DNA of 64,000 bases from Hyphomicrobiales bacterium (GCA_900473205.1 UCLB01000022.1:143690-207689); one strand, 5' to 3'. Numbered from the stretch's first letter, positions 29,490 through 42,825 are shown. Translations and numbers: made by a program. The notes: generated by a model not told the origin, from the sequence alone.

Positions 29490-30734
29490 GTGAACACACC
29501 TATGAAAAAGTCGATAAAAGAGCGGTTGGCAGTCCTTTCCGATGCGGCGAAGTATGATGCGTCCTGCGCCTCCAGTGGCACGACGAAGCGTAACTCGTCC
29601 GCATCGGGAGGGCTGGGGTCGACGGAAGGTTCGGGCATTTGCCACGCCTATGCGCCGGATGGCAGGTGTATTTCGCTCCTGAAGATTCTGCTCACCAACT
29701 TCTGCATTTATGACTGTGCATACTGCATCAACCGTTCCTCCAGCAATGTGGAGCGGGCGCGTTTTACGGTGGAAGAAGTGGTGTGGCTGACGCTGGAATT
29801 TTACCGGCGCAACTATATCGAGGGCCTGTTTCTGTCGTCCGGCATCATCCGCTCGTCGGATCACACGATGGAAGAACTGGTGCGGGTGGCGAGGGAGTTG
29901 CGCGTCACCCACGGCTTTCGGGGCTATATTCACCTCAAGTCGATTCCTGAAGCTTCGGCGCGGCTGGTGGAGGAGGCGGGGCTTTATGCGGACCGCCTGT
30001 CAATCAACATCGAGTTGCCGACCGATAGTGGTATCGGACAGTTTGCGCCGGAAAAGCGGCCGGGAAACATCCGCAAGTCCATGGCTGATATTCGTCTGAA
30101 GATCGAAGAAGCGGGTGAACCGACGGTTCAGACGAAGCGGGTCAGGAAGTTTGCGCCTGCGGGCCAAAGCACACAGATGATCGTGGGTGCCGATGGTGCC
30201 AATGATAGCACCATCCTCAACACCAGTGCGCGTCTTTATGGCAGCTACGGTTTGCGGCGCGTCTATTACTCCGCCTTTAGCCCCATTCCTGATTCGTCCA
30301 AAAACCTGCCGCTGATCAAGCCGCCTTTGATGCGCGAGCATCGGCTCTATCAGGCCGATTGGCTATATCGATTCTATGGCTTCGATATCGCAGAAATCGC
30401 CTCCACCCAGAAGGACGGCATGCTGGATCTGGATATCGATCCGAAGCTGGCATGGGCACTGGCAAATCGGCAGAGCTTTCCTGTCGATGTGAACAAGGCG
30501 GAGCGCGAAACCTTGCTACGGGTCCCAGGGTTTGGCACGAAAACGGTCAATTCCATCCTGTCGTCGCGCCGGTTCAGGCAGTTGCGGCTGGAGGATTTGG
30601 CCCGTTTCGGCGTCTCGCTGAAAAAGGTGAAGGCCTTCGTCGTAGCGGGCGGGTGGTCACCGGGCAAGCTGACGGAGCGACCGGATTTGCGCGCCATGTT
30701 CGCGCCGCAGCCTGAACAGCTATCGTTGCTCTGA
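29490..30734 (+). CDS. Radical SAM protein with HhH domain, putative DNA repair/modification
   Basis: A 414-residue protein. The [4Fe-4S] motif CxxxCxxC is C72-IYD-C76-AY-C79, inside a radical SAM barrel. The C-terminus has a helix-hairpin-helix DNA-binding element (VPGFGTKTVNSILSSRRFRQL). This combination is the family annotated as putative DNA modification/repair radical SAM protein. It is translationally coupled (TGATG) to the UdgX-like gene behind it. The start could be GTG at 29490 or ATG at 29502; neither has a good ribosome binding site. The reaction is unknown. Confidence 0.85.
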   Translation: MNTPMKKSIKERLAVLSDAAKYDASCASSGTTKRNSSASGGLGSTEGSGICHAYAPDGRCISLLKILLTNFCIYDCAYCINRSSSNVERARFTVEEVVWLTLEFYRRNYIEGLFLSSGIIRSSDHTMEELVRVARELRVTHGFRGYIHLKSIPEASARLVEEAGLYADRLSINIELPTDSGIGQFAPEKRPGNIRKSMADIRLKIEEAGEPTVQTKRVRKFAPAGQSTQMIVGADGANDSTILNTSARLYGSYGLRRVYYSAFSPIPDSSKNLPLIKPPLMREHRLYQADWLYRFYGFDIAEIASTQKDGMLDLDIDPKLAWALANRQSFPVDVNKAERETLLRVPGFGTKTVNSILSSRRFRQLRLEDLARFGVSLKKVKAFVVAGGWSPGKLTERPDLRAMFAPQPEQLSLL

Positions 30735-32224
30735 TGTACAGGGTGTCGCTGGAGGGACGGGGCGATTTTACCGAGTGGCGGGATGCTGCCCGCATGTTTC
30801 TTTCCGCCAATGTCTCTCCGCATGAGATCGAGTGGCGGTGTCGCGGCGAAGAAACCGGCCTGCTGGGTTTCGAGGAGGAGAACCTTCCCGCTGGTTTAGA
30901 CAATGCCACCGGTGTCCATGTGCCCTCGGCCTTCATGACGCTGGCGCAGACCATTATTTGCCATAGCGATCCGAAGCGATTTTCGCTGCTCTATCATCTT
31001 TTGTGGCGTCTGGGGCAGGACAGGGCGTTGCTGCAATTCAAGTCCGATCCCGATGTGGCGGAAGCGCGTAAATTGGAGAAATCCGTTCGGCGCGATAGCC
31101 ACAAGATGACGGCTTTCGTGCGTTTCAAGGAAGTGGCGCTGGCCGCGGGTGAGGCGGGTCGGCGGCGGTTTATTGCATGGTTCGAGCCAGATCATTTCAT
31201 CGTGGAGCGAAAGGCTGCATTTTTCCAGCGGCGTTTTACCGATATGGACTGGCTGATTCTGACGCCGAAAGGCTCGGCTCGCTGGGATGGAGAAGCGCTC
31301 GAAACATCACGGCTGGCAGCCGAGCAGCCGGATTTGTCCGATGAGACGGATGAGCTTTGGCGCACCTATTATGCCAATATTTTCAATCCCGCTCGCTTGA
31401 AGATCAAGGCGATGACGGCGGAAATGCCGAAGAAGTATTGGAAGAACCTGCCCGAGGCCGATCTCATTCCAGACCTCATCCTTAACGCTGAGCGACGGGT
31501 GCTGGAGATGGGCGCCAAGGCGGCGACCGAGCCGCAGCTCTTCCATCACCGTATCCAGGCTGCGGCAGAAAGCCGACCCGCGCCCGCGCTGCCTGATGCC
31601 GATACGTTGGAAGGGTTGAGGCATGAGGCGAAAGATTGCACGCTCTGTCCTCTCCACTGCAAGGCAACGCAAACAGTGTTCGGTGAGGGGCCGGACAATG
31701 CGGATGTGATGATTGTCGGCGAGCAGCCGGGCGACTTCGAAGACTTGGCAGGGCGTCCCTTTGTTGGCCCTGCGGGCAAGGTGTTCGATGAGGTCTTGGG
31801 TGAAACCGGCATGGAGCGCCAGAAACTCTATGTCACCAATGCCGTCAAACATTTCAAATATGAATCGCGCGGCAAGAAGCGCATCCACCAACGACCGGAT
31901 GCGGGCGAGGTGCAGCGCTGCCGCTGGTGGCTGACGCGGGAGATCGATCTGGTTCAGCCCAAGCTCATCGTTGCGATGGGAGCGACCGCAATGTTTGCTT
32001 TGACGGGTTTGAAGGAAAAGCTGTCGGACCTGCGCGGCAAGCCCATGCCCATGGATGGCGGCAGGATGCTCTTCGTCACGGTGCATCCTTCCTATCTGCT
32101 TCGCATACCGGATGAGCAAAGGAAGGCTGAGGAGTTTCAGCGGTTTCGCGAGGATATGGAGGCGGTTCGCAGGCTCATGGAAGCGCGCCAAGAGAGCGAA
32201 TTGCTTGTATCAGCCGTTGGATGA
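30734..32224 (+). CDS. DUF4130 fused to UdgX-family uracil-DNA glycosylase
   Basis: A 496-residue two-domain protein. The N-terminal half (about residues 1-260) is a DUF4130 domain; the C-terminal part is a family-4-like uracil-DNA glycosylase with Fe-S cysteines (CTLCPLHC), GEQPGDFEDLAGRPFVGPAG, and the HPSYLLR motif. The insert KKRIH (H385) corresponds to the KRRIH loop of UdgX, whose histidine forms a covalent bond with uracil-containing DNA. It should act in repair of deaminated DNA together with the upstream radical SAM protein. The last 15 bases overlap the convergent LysR gene. Confidence 0.9.
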   Translation: MYRVSLEGRGDFTEWRDAARMFLSANVSPHEIEWRCRGEETGLLGFEEENLPAGLDNATGVHVPSAFMTLAQTIICHSDPKRFSLLYHLLWRLGQDRALLQFKSDPDVAEARKLEKSVRRDSHKMTAFVRFKEVALAAGEAGRRRFIAWFEPDHFIVERKAAFFQRRFTDMDWLILTPKGSARWDGEALETSRLAAEQPDLSDETDELWRTYYANIFNPARLKIKAMTAEMPKKYWKNLPEADLIPDLILNAERRVLEMGAKAATEPQLFHHRIQAAAESRPAPALPDADTLEGLRHEAKDCTLCPLHCKATQTVFGEGPDNADVMIVGEQPGDFEDLAGRPFVGPAGKVFDEVLGETGMERQKLYVTNAVKHFKYESRGKKRIHQRPDAGEVQRCRWWLTREIDLVQPKLIVAMGATAMFALTGLKEKLSDLRGKPMPMDGGRMLFVTVHPSYLLRIPDEQRKAEEFQRFREDMEAVRRLMEARQESELLVSAVG

Positions 32225-33154
32225 GGACGGGTTTTGTAGTTTCATATTGGCTTGCTCATTGGCAGCCTTGACGAAATCGATGAAAGCTCGAAGCGGTGCG
32301 GGCACCAACCTTCTGCCGGGGTAGTAGAGGAACGGGCCGGAAAAGCTCTGCCACCATGGTTCAAGTACTGGCTCCAGCGCACCGCTGTCGAGATAGGGCT
32401 GCAACCAGTCTTCGAAAAGCATGGTGATGCCCGTGCCTGCGATGGCGGCATCGACCGCGAGGTCCGTTGCGCCACCTATCCTCACGATCAAAGGCCCACC
32501 GGCATCGATGAGGATCACTTCGCCATCGCGTTCGAATTCCCATGGCGGGATGGTGCCGCTGGCAAACCGGCCCCTGATGCAGGCGTGGCTGAGCAGGTCA
32601 CGCGGGTGCTGTGGTCTGCCAAAACGGGCAAGATAGGCAGGTGAGGCGGCAGTCGCAAGACGCTGGCTGCGTGGGCCGATGGGAACGGCAATCATGTCCT
32701 GCTGGAGGCGCTCATCATAGCGGATGCCTGCATCGCAGCCTGCGGCCAAGATATCCACGAAGTTTTCATCGGTGATGACCTCCAGCTGAATATCGGGATA
32801 GGCAGCCAGAAACTGCGACACAAGCGCAGGCAAAACAAGGCGGGCTGCGCTGACCGGCACATTCAGCCGCAGTGTACCCGCAGGCTTGTCGCGGAAGCCG
32901 TTGACGACATCAAGCGCGGCCTCGACCTCGGTTAGCGCGGGCGACAGGCGTGCCAGCAAGCCTTGCCCGGCTTCCGTGGGTGAGACACTGCGGGTGGTGC
33001 GATTGAGAAGGCGAACGCCCAGTTCCGTCTCCAGCCTGCGAATAGCTTCACTGAGGCCGGAAGCACTGCTGCTTCTAATTCTCGCCGCCTCACGGAAACC
33101 GCCAGCCCGCACCACTGAAACAAAGATGTTCAGATCATCCAGATTGATTTTCAT
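32210..33154 (-). CDS. LysR-family transcriptional regulator
   Basis: A 314-residue regulator with an N-terminal helix-turn-helix (GGFREAARIRSSSASGLSEAIRRLE, a serine-rich recognition helix) and a LysR effector domain of the AaeR/DsdC-like group. It is divergent from the aldo/keto reductase at 33249 across 94 bases, so that gene is the likely target. I see no obvious perfect repeat in the gap. Cytosolic, effector unknown. Confidence 0.9.
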   Translation of the reverse strand: MKINLDDLNIFVSVVRAGGFREAARIRSSSASGLSEAIRRLETELGVRLLNRTTRSVSPTEAGQGLLARLSPALTEVEAALDVVNGFRDKPAGTLRLNVPVSAARLVLPALVSQFLAAYPDIQLEVITDENFVDILAAGCDAGIRYDERLQQDMIAVPIGPRSQRLATAASPAYLARFGRPQHPRDLLSHACIRGRFASGTIPPWEFERDGEVILIDAGGPLIVRIGGATDLAVDAAIAGTGITMLFEDWLQPYLDSGALEPVLEPWWQSFSGPFLYYPGRRLVPAPLRAFIDFVKAANEQANMKLQNPSSSNG

Positions 33155-33248
33155 TGTTCATATTCCCGCACAGTCCGTGCTGATCGTACCCCATTATCAT
33201 ACGCGCTGGCAGCGTCTATCTTTCCTCCAGATCATCAGGAGAACGATC

Positions 33249-34130
33249 ATGACCAACATCGATAAGGCCGGAACATTTAAACTTGGAAGCCGCAGCGTAA
33301 ACCGCCTCGGTTACGGCGCAATGCAGTTGGCAGGCCCGGGCGTGTTTGGCCCACCGAAGGATCGTGACGGCGCGCTTGCCGTACTGCGCGCTGCCATCGA
33401 TGCTGGCGTCAACCATATCGATACCAGTGATTTCTATGGGCCGCATGTCACCAACCAGCTGATCCGCGAGGCGCTGCACCCTTACACGGACGATCTCGTC
33501 ATCGTCACCAAAATTGGTGCCAAGCGGGGTGAGGACAAATCCTGGAATCTCGCATCCTCACCGGAAGAGCTGACCAGCGCCGTGCATGACAATTTGCGCA
33601 ACCTTGGTCTCGACGTCATGGATGTGGTCAATCTGCGTGTCATGTTCGATGTGCATGGACCGGCAGAAGGCTCCATCGAACCTTTGCTGACGCCGCTTGC
33701 CGAGTTGCAGCGGCAGGGTCTGGTTCGACACATCGGGCTGAGCAATGTCACAGCCAATCAGGTCGTGGAAGGTTGCAAGATCGCCGAGATCGTCTGTGTT
33801 CAGAACATGTACAATCTGGCGCATCGTCAGGATGATGCCCTGATCGACAGTTTGGCCGAGGATGGCATTGCCTATGTGCCGTTCTTCCCGCTCGGTGGTT
33901 TCAGCCCGCTTCAGTCTTCGGCTTTGTCGGATGTCGCGACGCGTCTGGAGGCTACACCCATGCAGGTTGCCCTTGCATGGCTTTTGCGCCGGGCGCCCAA
34001 CATCCTGCTGATCCCCGGCACATCCTCCGTTGCCCATCTGCATGAAAATCTGGGTGCTGATGATCTCGTTCTGTCGGATGAGATCATCACGGAACTCGAC
34101 GGCGTGGCTGCTGCAAGCGCAGCGCATTAA
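33249..34130 (+). CDS. Aldo/keto reductase
   Basis: A 293-residue TIM-barrel oxidoreductase. The catalytic region HIDTSDFYGPHVTN carries the Asp and Tyr, KIGAKRGEDKSWN the Lys, and the NADPH site is IPGTSSVAHLHENLGA near the C-terminus. The substrate is unknown; the group reduces small aldehydes or ketones. The ATG at 33249 has an ideal AGGAG; the frame upstream is open but lies in the divergent LysR gene. A strong bidirectional terminator follows. Confidence 0.9.
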   Translation: MTNIDKAGTFKLGSRSVNRLGYGAMQLAGPGVFGPPKDRDGALAVLRAAIDAGVNHIDTSDFYGPHVTNQLIREALHPYTDDLVIVTKIGAKRGEDKSWNLASSPEELTSAVHDNLRNLGLDVMDVVNLRVMFDVHGPAEGSIEPLLTPLAELQRQGLVRHIGLSNVTANQVVEGCKIAEIVCVQNMYNLAHRQDDALIDSLAEDGIAYVPFFPLGGFSPLQSSALSDVATRLEATPMQVALAWLLRRAPNILLIPGTSSVAHLHENLGADDLVLSDEIITELDGVAAASAAH

Positions 34131-34150
34131 TTTCCGCATGCCGAAAAGAC

Positions 34151-34177
34151 AAAGGGCGCGTCACCGACGCGCCCTTT
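34151..34177. terminator. Bidirectional terminator between convergent genes
   Basis: AAAGGGCGCGTC (34151-34162) pairs perfectly with GACGCGCCCTTT (34166-34177) around a 3-nt loop. It serves the aldo/keto reductase and carB. Confidence 0.8.
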
Positions 34178-34200
34178 CTGTATTCAGGAGATGCTGTCGC

Positions 34201-37689
<3,489 letters not shown>

Positions 37690-37950
37690 GGCTCTCGTTC
37701 CGCTTTTCGTGTTGCGCAAAAAAACCGGCCAAGGTGATGGATCACCGGTCGGGGCGCGCAATTCAAATCTTTTCAGGCTAGAAGCGGCTTATAGGCAAAT
37801 GTTTTGTTGAACGGAACCCCGAATCTTCGCTTTCTGACAGGAAAGTTGGCTCCATATATAACTGTGTTGCCAGCTGATCCTTTCGGGTCTTAAAAACGTA
37901 TAGATATTTGAATGCATTAAGTTTGTTTCCACAAGGAAGAGCAGGCCCTT

Positions 37951-38619
37951 ATGATTATTGTCCATTATCTCGAAAATTCCCGCGCGCACCGCATTCTATG
38001 GCTACTTGAAGAACTCGGCCTCGATTATCAAGTGAAGACATACAAGCGCGGGCCGGACATGCGGGCACCGAAAGACCTCAAGGCCGTGCATCCGCTGGGC
38101 AAGTCTCCGGTCATCGAAGATGGCGGCAAGATTTACGCCGAAAGCGGCGCGATCATCGAATATCTTCTCGATACATATGGCAAGGGAGCTTTCAGGCCGG
38201 AGCAGGGAACGGACGCCTATCGGCGTTATGTCTATTGGCTGCATTATGCGGAAGGCTCGGCCATGCCGCTGCTGTTGCTGAAGCTGCTGTTTTCCCGCAT
38301 TCCCGGTCAGGTTCCGTTCTTCCTGCGGCCTGTGGCAAGCATGATTTCGCAGGGCGTGGCCAGCAAGCTGGTCGATCCGCAGCTGGCCGACCACACCGCC
38401 TATTGGGAAAGCGAGCTTGCAAAGGACGGCCTGTTCGCGGGCAGTGAGCTGACGGGCGCAGATATCGCCATGAGCTTTCCGGTAGAGGCGGCCATGAGCC
38501 GCGTGGACGGTGCAAAGGCGCATCCTGCCATCCGCCGCTTCCTAGAAACCATCCGGGCGCGGCCAGCTTACCAGCGCGCGCTTCAAAAGGGCGGAGCCTA
38601 TATCTACTCCAACAGCTAA
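37951..38619 (+). CDS. Glutathione S-transferase family protein
   Basis: A 222-residue GST. The thioredoxin-like N-terminal domain has IVHYLENSRAHRILWLLEELGL, the cis-Pro in LGKSPVIEDGG and the glutathione-binding ESGAIIEYLLDTYG; an all-helical C-terminal domain follows. The catalytic residue is probably the serine or tyrosine near the N-terminus (Y6 or S10). It conjugates or reduces electrophiles in the cytosol. It is divergent from carB and is followed 71 bases later by the metallopeptidase gene. Confidence 0.9.
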   Translation: MIIVHYLENSRAHRILWLLEELGLDYQVKTYKRGPDMRAPKDLKAVHPLGKSPVIEDGGKIYAESGAIIEYLLDTYGKGAFRPEQGTDAYRRYVYWLHYAEGSAMPLLLLKLLFSRIPGQVPFFLRPVASMISQGVASKLVDPQLADHTAYWESELAKDGLFAGSELTGADIAMSFPVEAAMSRVDGAKAHPAIRRFLETIRARPAYQRALQKGGAYIYSNS

Positions 38620-38690
38620 CCCGTAAATGATCTAGCCGGAACGCTTTCGAGACTATAGCGTTTAGCAAGGCATTGAAGGGGAGACTGACT

Positions 38691-39593
38691 ATGCAGTGGA
38701 GAGGGCGACGCCAATCCGACAATATTGAAGACAGACGCGGCATGTCATCCGGTGGCATGGGCGGCGGCGGTTTTCGTCTGCCCACCGGCGGCGGGCGTGG
38801 TGGCGGCATAGGTATCGGCGGCCTTGTCGTGATCCTGCTGATCAGCTGGGCGCTGGGCATCAATCCGCTGACGCTGCTATCGGGCGGCGATGTCTCCATG
38901 GATGGCGGCAGCAGCAACCAGCAGACCACGGGCACGCGTCCGCAGGGCCAGTCTAGTGACGAGACGACCGCCTTTGTGCGCACCGTGCTGGCGGAAACCG
39001 AGGACACCTGGGGCAAGATATTCAGCTCCGCAGGTGAGACCTATGAAAAGCCGACACTGGTGCTGTTTGCCGGTCAAGTCCGCTCGGCCTGCGGTAATGC
39101 CTCTTCCGCCAGCGGCCCGTTCTATTGCCCGGTTGACCGAAAGGTCTATCTGGATACGGATTTCTTCCGCGAGCTGGACAGGCGCTTCGGCGCCTCCGGT
39201 GACTTCGCACAGGCCTATGTGATTGCCCATGAAGTCGGCCATCACGTCCAGAACCTGACCGGTGTGCTGCCAGAGTTCAATCGCCAGCGCCAGTCCATGG
39301 GCGAGACGGAAGCCAACAAGATGTCGGTGCGCGTCGAATTGCAGGCGGATTGCTATGCCGGCATCTGGGGCAAGTCCACGCAGCAGAAGGGCATTCTGGA
39401 AACCGGCGATTTGGAAGAAGCATTGAACGCCGCGCACCAGATCGGTGATGATACGTTGCAGAAGAAATCGCAGGGCTATGTCGTGCCTGACAGTTTCAAC
39501 CACGGCACATCTGCCCAGCGTGCAGAGTGGTTCAAGCGCGGTTTCGACAGCGGACGGCTTGAGGATTGCGATACGTTTTCGGCTGATATCTAA
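38691..39593 (+). CDS. Neutral zinc metallopeptidase, YpfJ family
   Basis: A 300-residue membrane-anchored protein. After a glycine-rich cytoplasmic start (MQWRGRRQSDNIEDRRG, then many Gly) comes a single transmembrane helix at about residues 43-63, then a periplasmic domain with the zinc site HEVGHH near residue 183 and the downstream Glu in VELQADCYAG. Its substrates are unknown. The ATG at 38691 has AAGGGGAG; a TTG 18 bases earlier is unnecessary. A hairpin with seven T residues follows at 39617-39639. Confidence 0.9.
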   Translation: MQWRGRRQSDNIEDRRGMSSGGMGGGGFRLPTGGGRGGGIGIGGLVVILLISWALGINPLTLLSGGDVSMDGGSSNQQTTGTRPQGQSSDETTAFVRTVLAETEDTWGKIFSSAGETYEKPTLVLFAGQVRSACGNASSASGPFYCPVDRKVYLDTDFFRELDRRFGASGDFAQAYVIAHEVGHHVQNLTGVLPEFNRQRQSMGETEANKMSVRVELQADCYAGIWGKSTQQKGILETGDLEEALNAAHQIGDDTLQKKSQGYVVPDSFNHGTSAQRAEWFKRGFDSGRLEDCDTFSADI

Positions 39594-39616
39594 TTAATTG
39601 ATCAAGACGCAGAAGA

Positions 39617-39639
39617 GGGGGCAAAAGCTCCCTTTTTTT
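39617..39639 (+). terminator. Intrinsic terminator of the metallopeptidase gene
   Basis: GGGGGC-AAAA-GCTCCC (one G-U pair) followed by seven T residues. Confidence 0.7.
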
Positions 39640-40121
39640 CAGCGAATGATCAGTGCTGTCACGAACATCCCAAGCGCAAAAATCGTGTGTGCCACAAGGT
39701 TCAGGGCGCGCACCTTGTTCGGGTTGGGTGTCTTGGACGCTGCCCAGCCTATGCCAAGCCCGGGCTGGAGCAGAAACCAGCCTGCACCCACCGTCACGAT
39801 ACCGACGATCCATGGCAAAACAAAAGACGGCGCGGCAAACCATCCCTGCGGCACAAGCAGCGCCAGAATAATTCCGTAAACAATGCCGACTGCATAATGT
39901 GATATCCAGCCGAAAGCCACCTCGTGCTCGTAGGGTGCAGCCTTGGCGATGGTGTCATGAAACACCTTGCCCTTTGGCAAATGCCAGAACCAGCGCCCCA
40001 CAGGTCCCCAATTTGCAGCCGGTTGTTTAAACAGTCGATTGAGGATGATGGCCCAGACATCCATGAAAACGGTGCCGCCAATGCCCATCGCTATACCGCG
40101 CCAGACGATTTCCCAAAGCAT
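39639..40121 (-). CDS. DUF2938 family membrane protein
   Basis: A 160-residue inner-membrane protein with four hydrophobic segments. WRGIAMGIGGTVFMDVWAIIL and GRWFWHLPKGKVFHDTIAKA are hallmarks of DUF2938; EHEVAFGWISHYAVGIVYG follows. Function is unknown. I chose the ATG at 40121 because GGAG is seven bases upstream; a start at 40133 would overlap that site. Confidence 0.8.
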   Translation of the reverse strand: MLWEIVWRGIAMGIGGTVFMDVWAIILNRLFKQPAANWGPVGRWFWHLPKGKVFHDTIAKAAPYEHEVAFGWISHYAVGIVYGIILALLVPQGWFAAPSFVLPWIVGIVTVGAGWFLLQPGLGIGWAASKTPNPNKVRALNLVAHTIFALGMFVTALIIR

Positions 40122-40206
40122 GACGTTCTCCATCCGACTCACAATTGCTTCCCGGTAAGGTGTCGGCTTTTGATCGTGTCTACAAGGTGGCTTTGAGGGC
40201 CGCAAA

Positions 40207-40328
40207 CTCACCGCCGTCATCCTTGGGCTTGTCCCAAGGATCTGCTGCCGTTCCTGCACACTCGACGGGGAGAGTGCGTGGGTGCGTGATTAGATCCTTG
40301 GGACAAGCCCAAGGATGACGGTAGTGAG
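40207..40328. repeat. Rhizobial palindromic intergenic element
   Basis: A 37-nt arm (40207-40243) is repeated inverted at 40292-40328 with two mismatches, enclosing 48 nt. Each arm itself contains the palindrome CCTTGGG-CTTGT-CCCAAGG. This sequence type (TCATCCTTGGGCTTGTCCC) is a familiar interspersed repeat in Rhizobiaceae genomes. It could fold as one long hairpin or two small ones. It carries no gene. Confidence 0.8.
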
Positions 40329-40374
40329 TGTGGGGCTGTCGCCACGCCACAACCGTCACGCACGCGCCTCCAAA

Positions 40375-40408
40375 CAAAAAAGGCGTGACCGTTATCCCGG
40401 TCACGCCT
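40375..40408 (-). terminator. Intrinsic terminator of the chemoreceptor gene
   Basis: GGCGTGACC/GGTCACGCC form a perfect stem (AGGCGTGACC at 40381-40390, GGTCACGCCT at 40399-40408), with a minus-strand U-run at 40376-40380. Confidence 0.85.
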
Positions 40409-40432
40409 CTGGGCTTTCATATCGTCGCTATA

Positions 40433-42514
40433 TCAGGCAGCGCGGCTGTAACGCTGCGCCTGCTCATTGGCCAGTTGGAACTGGGCCAGCAGGGCATTGA
40501 GCGCTGCCGCTTCCGAAGCGAGGCCGTGGCTTGCGGCAGTCTGTTCCTCGACCATGGCGGCATTCTGCTGTGTGCCCTGATCAATGGTGTTGATCGCCGT
40601 ATTGATCTCCTGCAAACCGGTGGACTGTTCGCGAGAGGCCAGAACGATGGCGTTGATGTGCTTGTTGATTTCCTGCACTTCAGCGACGATGGTTTCCAGC
40701 GCCTTGCCAGCATTGCCAACCAGCGAAACGCCTGCTTCGACCTGCGTGGTGGAGGCGCTGATGAGGGTCTTGATTTCCTTGGCAGCGTTGGCGGAGCGTT
40801 GCGCCAGTTCACGCACTTCCTGCGCCACGACGGCAAAGCCCTTACCTGCTTCACCCGCACGGGCAGCTTCCACACCGGCATTCAGCGCCAGAAGATTGGT
40901 CTGGAACGCAATCTCGTCGATAACGCCGATGATCTTGGAGATGCCGGAGGAGGACTGCTCGATGCCTTCCATGGCCTTCACCGCATCGCCAACGACCACG
41001 CCGGATTGCTCGGCATTGCTGCGGGCGCGCTCTACAAGACGGCCAACCTCTTCGGCACGCTTTGCCGAATCCTTGACCGTGGTGGTGATTTCTTCCAGCG
41101 CTGCCGCTGTCTCTTCAACCGATGCCGCCTGCTGCTCGGTACGTTTGGCAAGATCGTCGGCAGAGTGGCGGATTTCGCTGGCACCAGCATCGATGGCACG
41201 CGCATTCTGGCCGACATTGACGAGGGCGCCATTGAGCTTGCTGATGGAAGCGTTGAAGTCTTCGCGCAGACGGTCGATGCGTGCCACGAAGGGCGTGTTG
41301 ATGCGGTAGTTCAGATTGCCATCTGAGAGATGGGCAAGGCCTTGCGCCAACGAATCGACGGCGAACTGAATGTCAGCGGCATCCTTTGCCGATAGCTGCT
41401 CGCGCTCGCTGCGCTCCCGCTCCGAAAGGGTACGGGTCTGCTCTGCATCGCCTTCCAGACGAAGCCGCTCCAGCGCATTGCTACGGAATACGGCGACTGC
41501 TGCGGCCATCGAGCCGATCTGGTCGTTGCGCTCCTGTCCGGGAATGGCGACATCCAGATTGCCTGCGGCAAGCTGATCCATGGCAGACGTCATCTGCGTG
41601 ACCGGCTTGGCAATCAGGCTGTTTACCAGGAAAGCGAGGAAGGCGATCATGCCGGCAACGGCCAGAATGGTGGCAACGACGGCAGCGATACGGAATTGCG
41701 AGATGGAAGCAAATGCCGTCTTGCTGTCGATGACGAGGCCGACGGACCATTGTACAGAGGGCAGGCCGGGGACGGGAATGAAGCTGGTGATCTTGTCCGC
41801 GCCGTTGATCTGGGTCTGCGAGACAGTCTGGGAAATCGTCGGCGTTGCGACCGGGAAGAGGTCGGTCAGCGTTTTGTTGATCATCGATTCATCGGGATGG
41901 ATAAGGATTTTGCCATCCTTGTTCACCAGAAACGCATAACCTTCATTGCCGGCATCGACGGAGCCGATCATGGAGACCAGCGTCGTCACCAGGAAGTCGC
42001 TGGCGGCAACACCAATCAGTTTGCCATCGCGCTTCACCGGCAGTGCAGCACTGATCACAAGCTTTCCGGTGCTGGCATCCGTGTAGGGTTCAGTTAGCAC
42101 GGTGCCGTTGGTTTTGACGGCTGTCTGATACCAAGGGCGCTTGCGCGGATCGTAATCGTCGCGCATTTTTTCGTATGGGAAATTGGTAAAGACGCCCGCT
42201 TCATCGCCGAAATAGGTGGACTTGAACTCCCGGGCCAGCACATCATTGTGCAAAGCCAGCTCCAGCTTTTCCTGGGTTGTCGCCGTTACCATGGATGCGC
42301 CGACCATTTCGGTCATCATGATACGGCCGTTCAGCCAGTTGGCGATGCTCTGCGCCGACTGTTTGCCCGCGGCATTGATCTTGTCTTCAACGAAATGATT
42401 GGCCGCGTCGCGCTGCAATCCGTCAATGTAAACGGAAAATCCCGCAAAGGCCGCGACGACGACACAGGAAGCCGCGACGACGATCCGCGTCATCAAATTG
42501 GATTTTTTAGACAA
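40433..42514 (-). CDS. Methyl-accepting chemotaxis protein with dCache sensor
   Basis: A 693-residue chemoreceptor. The first membrane helix (about residues 10-30) is followed by a periplasmic dCache domain with the ligand motif [11 protein letters not shown] near residue 125 and [12 protein letters not shown], the second helix near residues 280-305, a HAMP region, a linker with a second HAMP-like stretch, and the cytoplasmic hairpin with [31 protein letters not shown] at its tip. The C-terminus lacks a CheR/CheB pentapeptide. The motif suggests a small organic ligand such as an amino acid. No other che gene is near. Confidence 0.93.
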   Translation of the reverse strand: MSKKSNLMTRIVVAASCVVVAAFAGFSVYIDGLQRDAANHFVEDKINAAGKQSAQSIANWLNGRIMMTEMVGASMVTATTQEKLELALHNDVLAREFKSTYFGDEAGVFTNFPYEKMRDDYDPRKRPWYQTAVKTNGTVLTEPYTDASTGKLVISAALPVKRDGKLIGVAASDFLVTTLVSMIGSVDAGNEGYAFLVNKDGKILIHPDESMINKTLTDLFPVATPTISQTVSQTQINGADKITSFIPVPGLPSVQWSVGLVIDSKTAFASISQFRIAAVVATILAVAGMIAFLAFLVNSLIAKPVTQMTSAMDQLAAGNLDVAIPGQERNDQIGSMAAAVAVFRSNALERLRLEGDAEQTRTLSERERSEREQLSAKDAADIQFAVDSLAQGLAHLSDGNLNYRINTPFVARIDRLREDFNASISKLNGALVNVGQNARAIDAGASEIRHSADDLAKRTEQQAASVEETAAALEEITTTVKDSAKRAEEVGRLVERARSNAEQSGVVVGDAVKAMEGIEQSSSGISKIIGVIDEIAFQTNLLALNAGVEAARAGEAGKGFAVVAQEVRELAQRSANAAKEIKTLISASTTQVEAGVSLVGNAGKALETIVAEVQEINKHINAIVLASREQSTGLQEINTAINTIDQGTQQNAAMVEEQTAASHGLASEAAALNALLAQFQLANEQAQRYSRAA

Positions 42515-42678
42515 TTTCTGGACCTCAAGAAGAGACCGGTGAAACCGGATTTGATGAAAACATGCCTAGGGCTAGCGTGGCGTGCTTCATGCACCCAGAA
42601 ATCTCAGAGCTTTTGCCAGTCACCCCTATCAGCCTCGCGTGAATAAAGATTAATGCTCTCACCAGCTGCTTACAGTTT

Positions 42679-42708
42679 TTGACATAAGCCATTGTTTAAT
42701 TTTATAAA
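42679..42708 (+). promoter_or_regulatory. Strong sigma-70 type promoter for MATE leader
   Basis: -35 TTGACA (42679-42684) and -10 TTATAA/TATAAA (42702-42708) with a 17- or 18-bp spacer in an AT-rich stretch. Transcription would start near 42715, about 120 bases before the MATE start codon. The rest of the 322-base gap (42515-42678) shows only the divergent chemoreceptor promoter region. Confidence 0.65.
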
Positions 42709-42784
42709 TATTTTTGCTTGCCGAGATTTTGCGCGTTTGCCGCATTCTTGCGCATTTCTTTTAAATATCCTATTCAGGTGCCGC

Positions 42785-42825
42785 GCCGCTTTCCTCATTC
42801 GCAGGGAAGCGGCTTTTGCTTTTTT
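42785..42825 (+). terminator. Terminator-like hairpin in the MATE gene leader
   Basis: GCCGCTTTCC (42785-42794) pairs with GGGAAGCGGC (42804-42813; one G-U pair), followed by TTTTGCTTTTTT. It ends only 11 bases before the MATE start codon, and no plus-strand gene precedes it, so it is either an attenuator or the end of a small RNA of about 110 nt. Confidence 0.75.

Noticed and set aside
32886..33248. An N-terminal extension of the aldo/keto reductase.
   Set aside because: It runs antisense through the LysR gene and has no start signal; AGGAG precedes the ATG at 33249.
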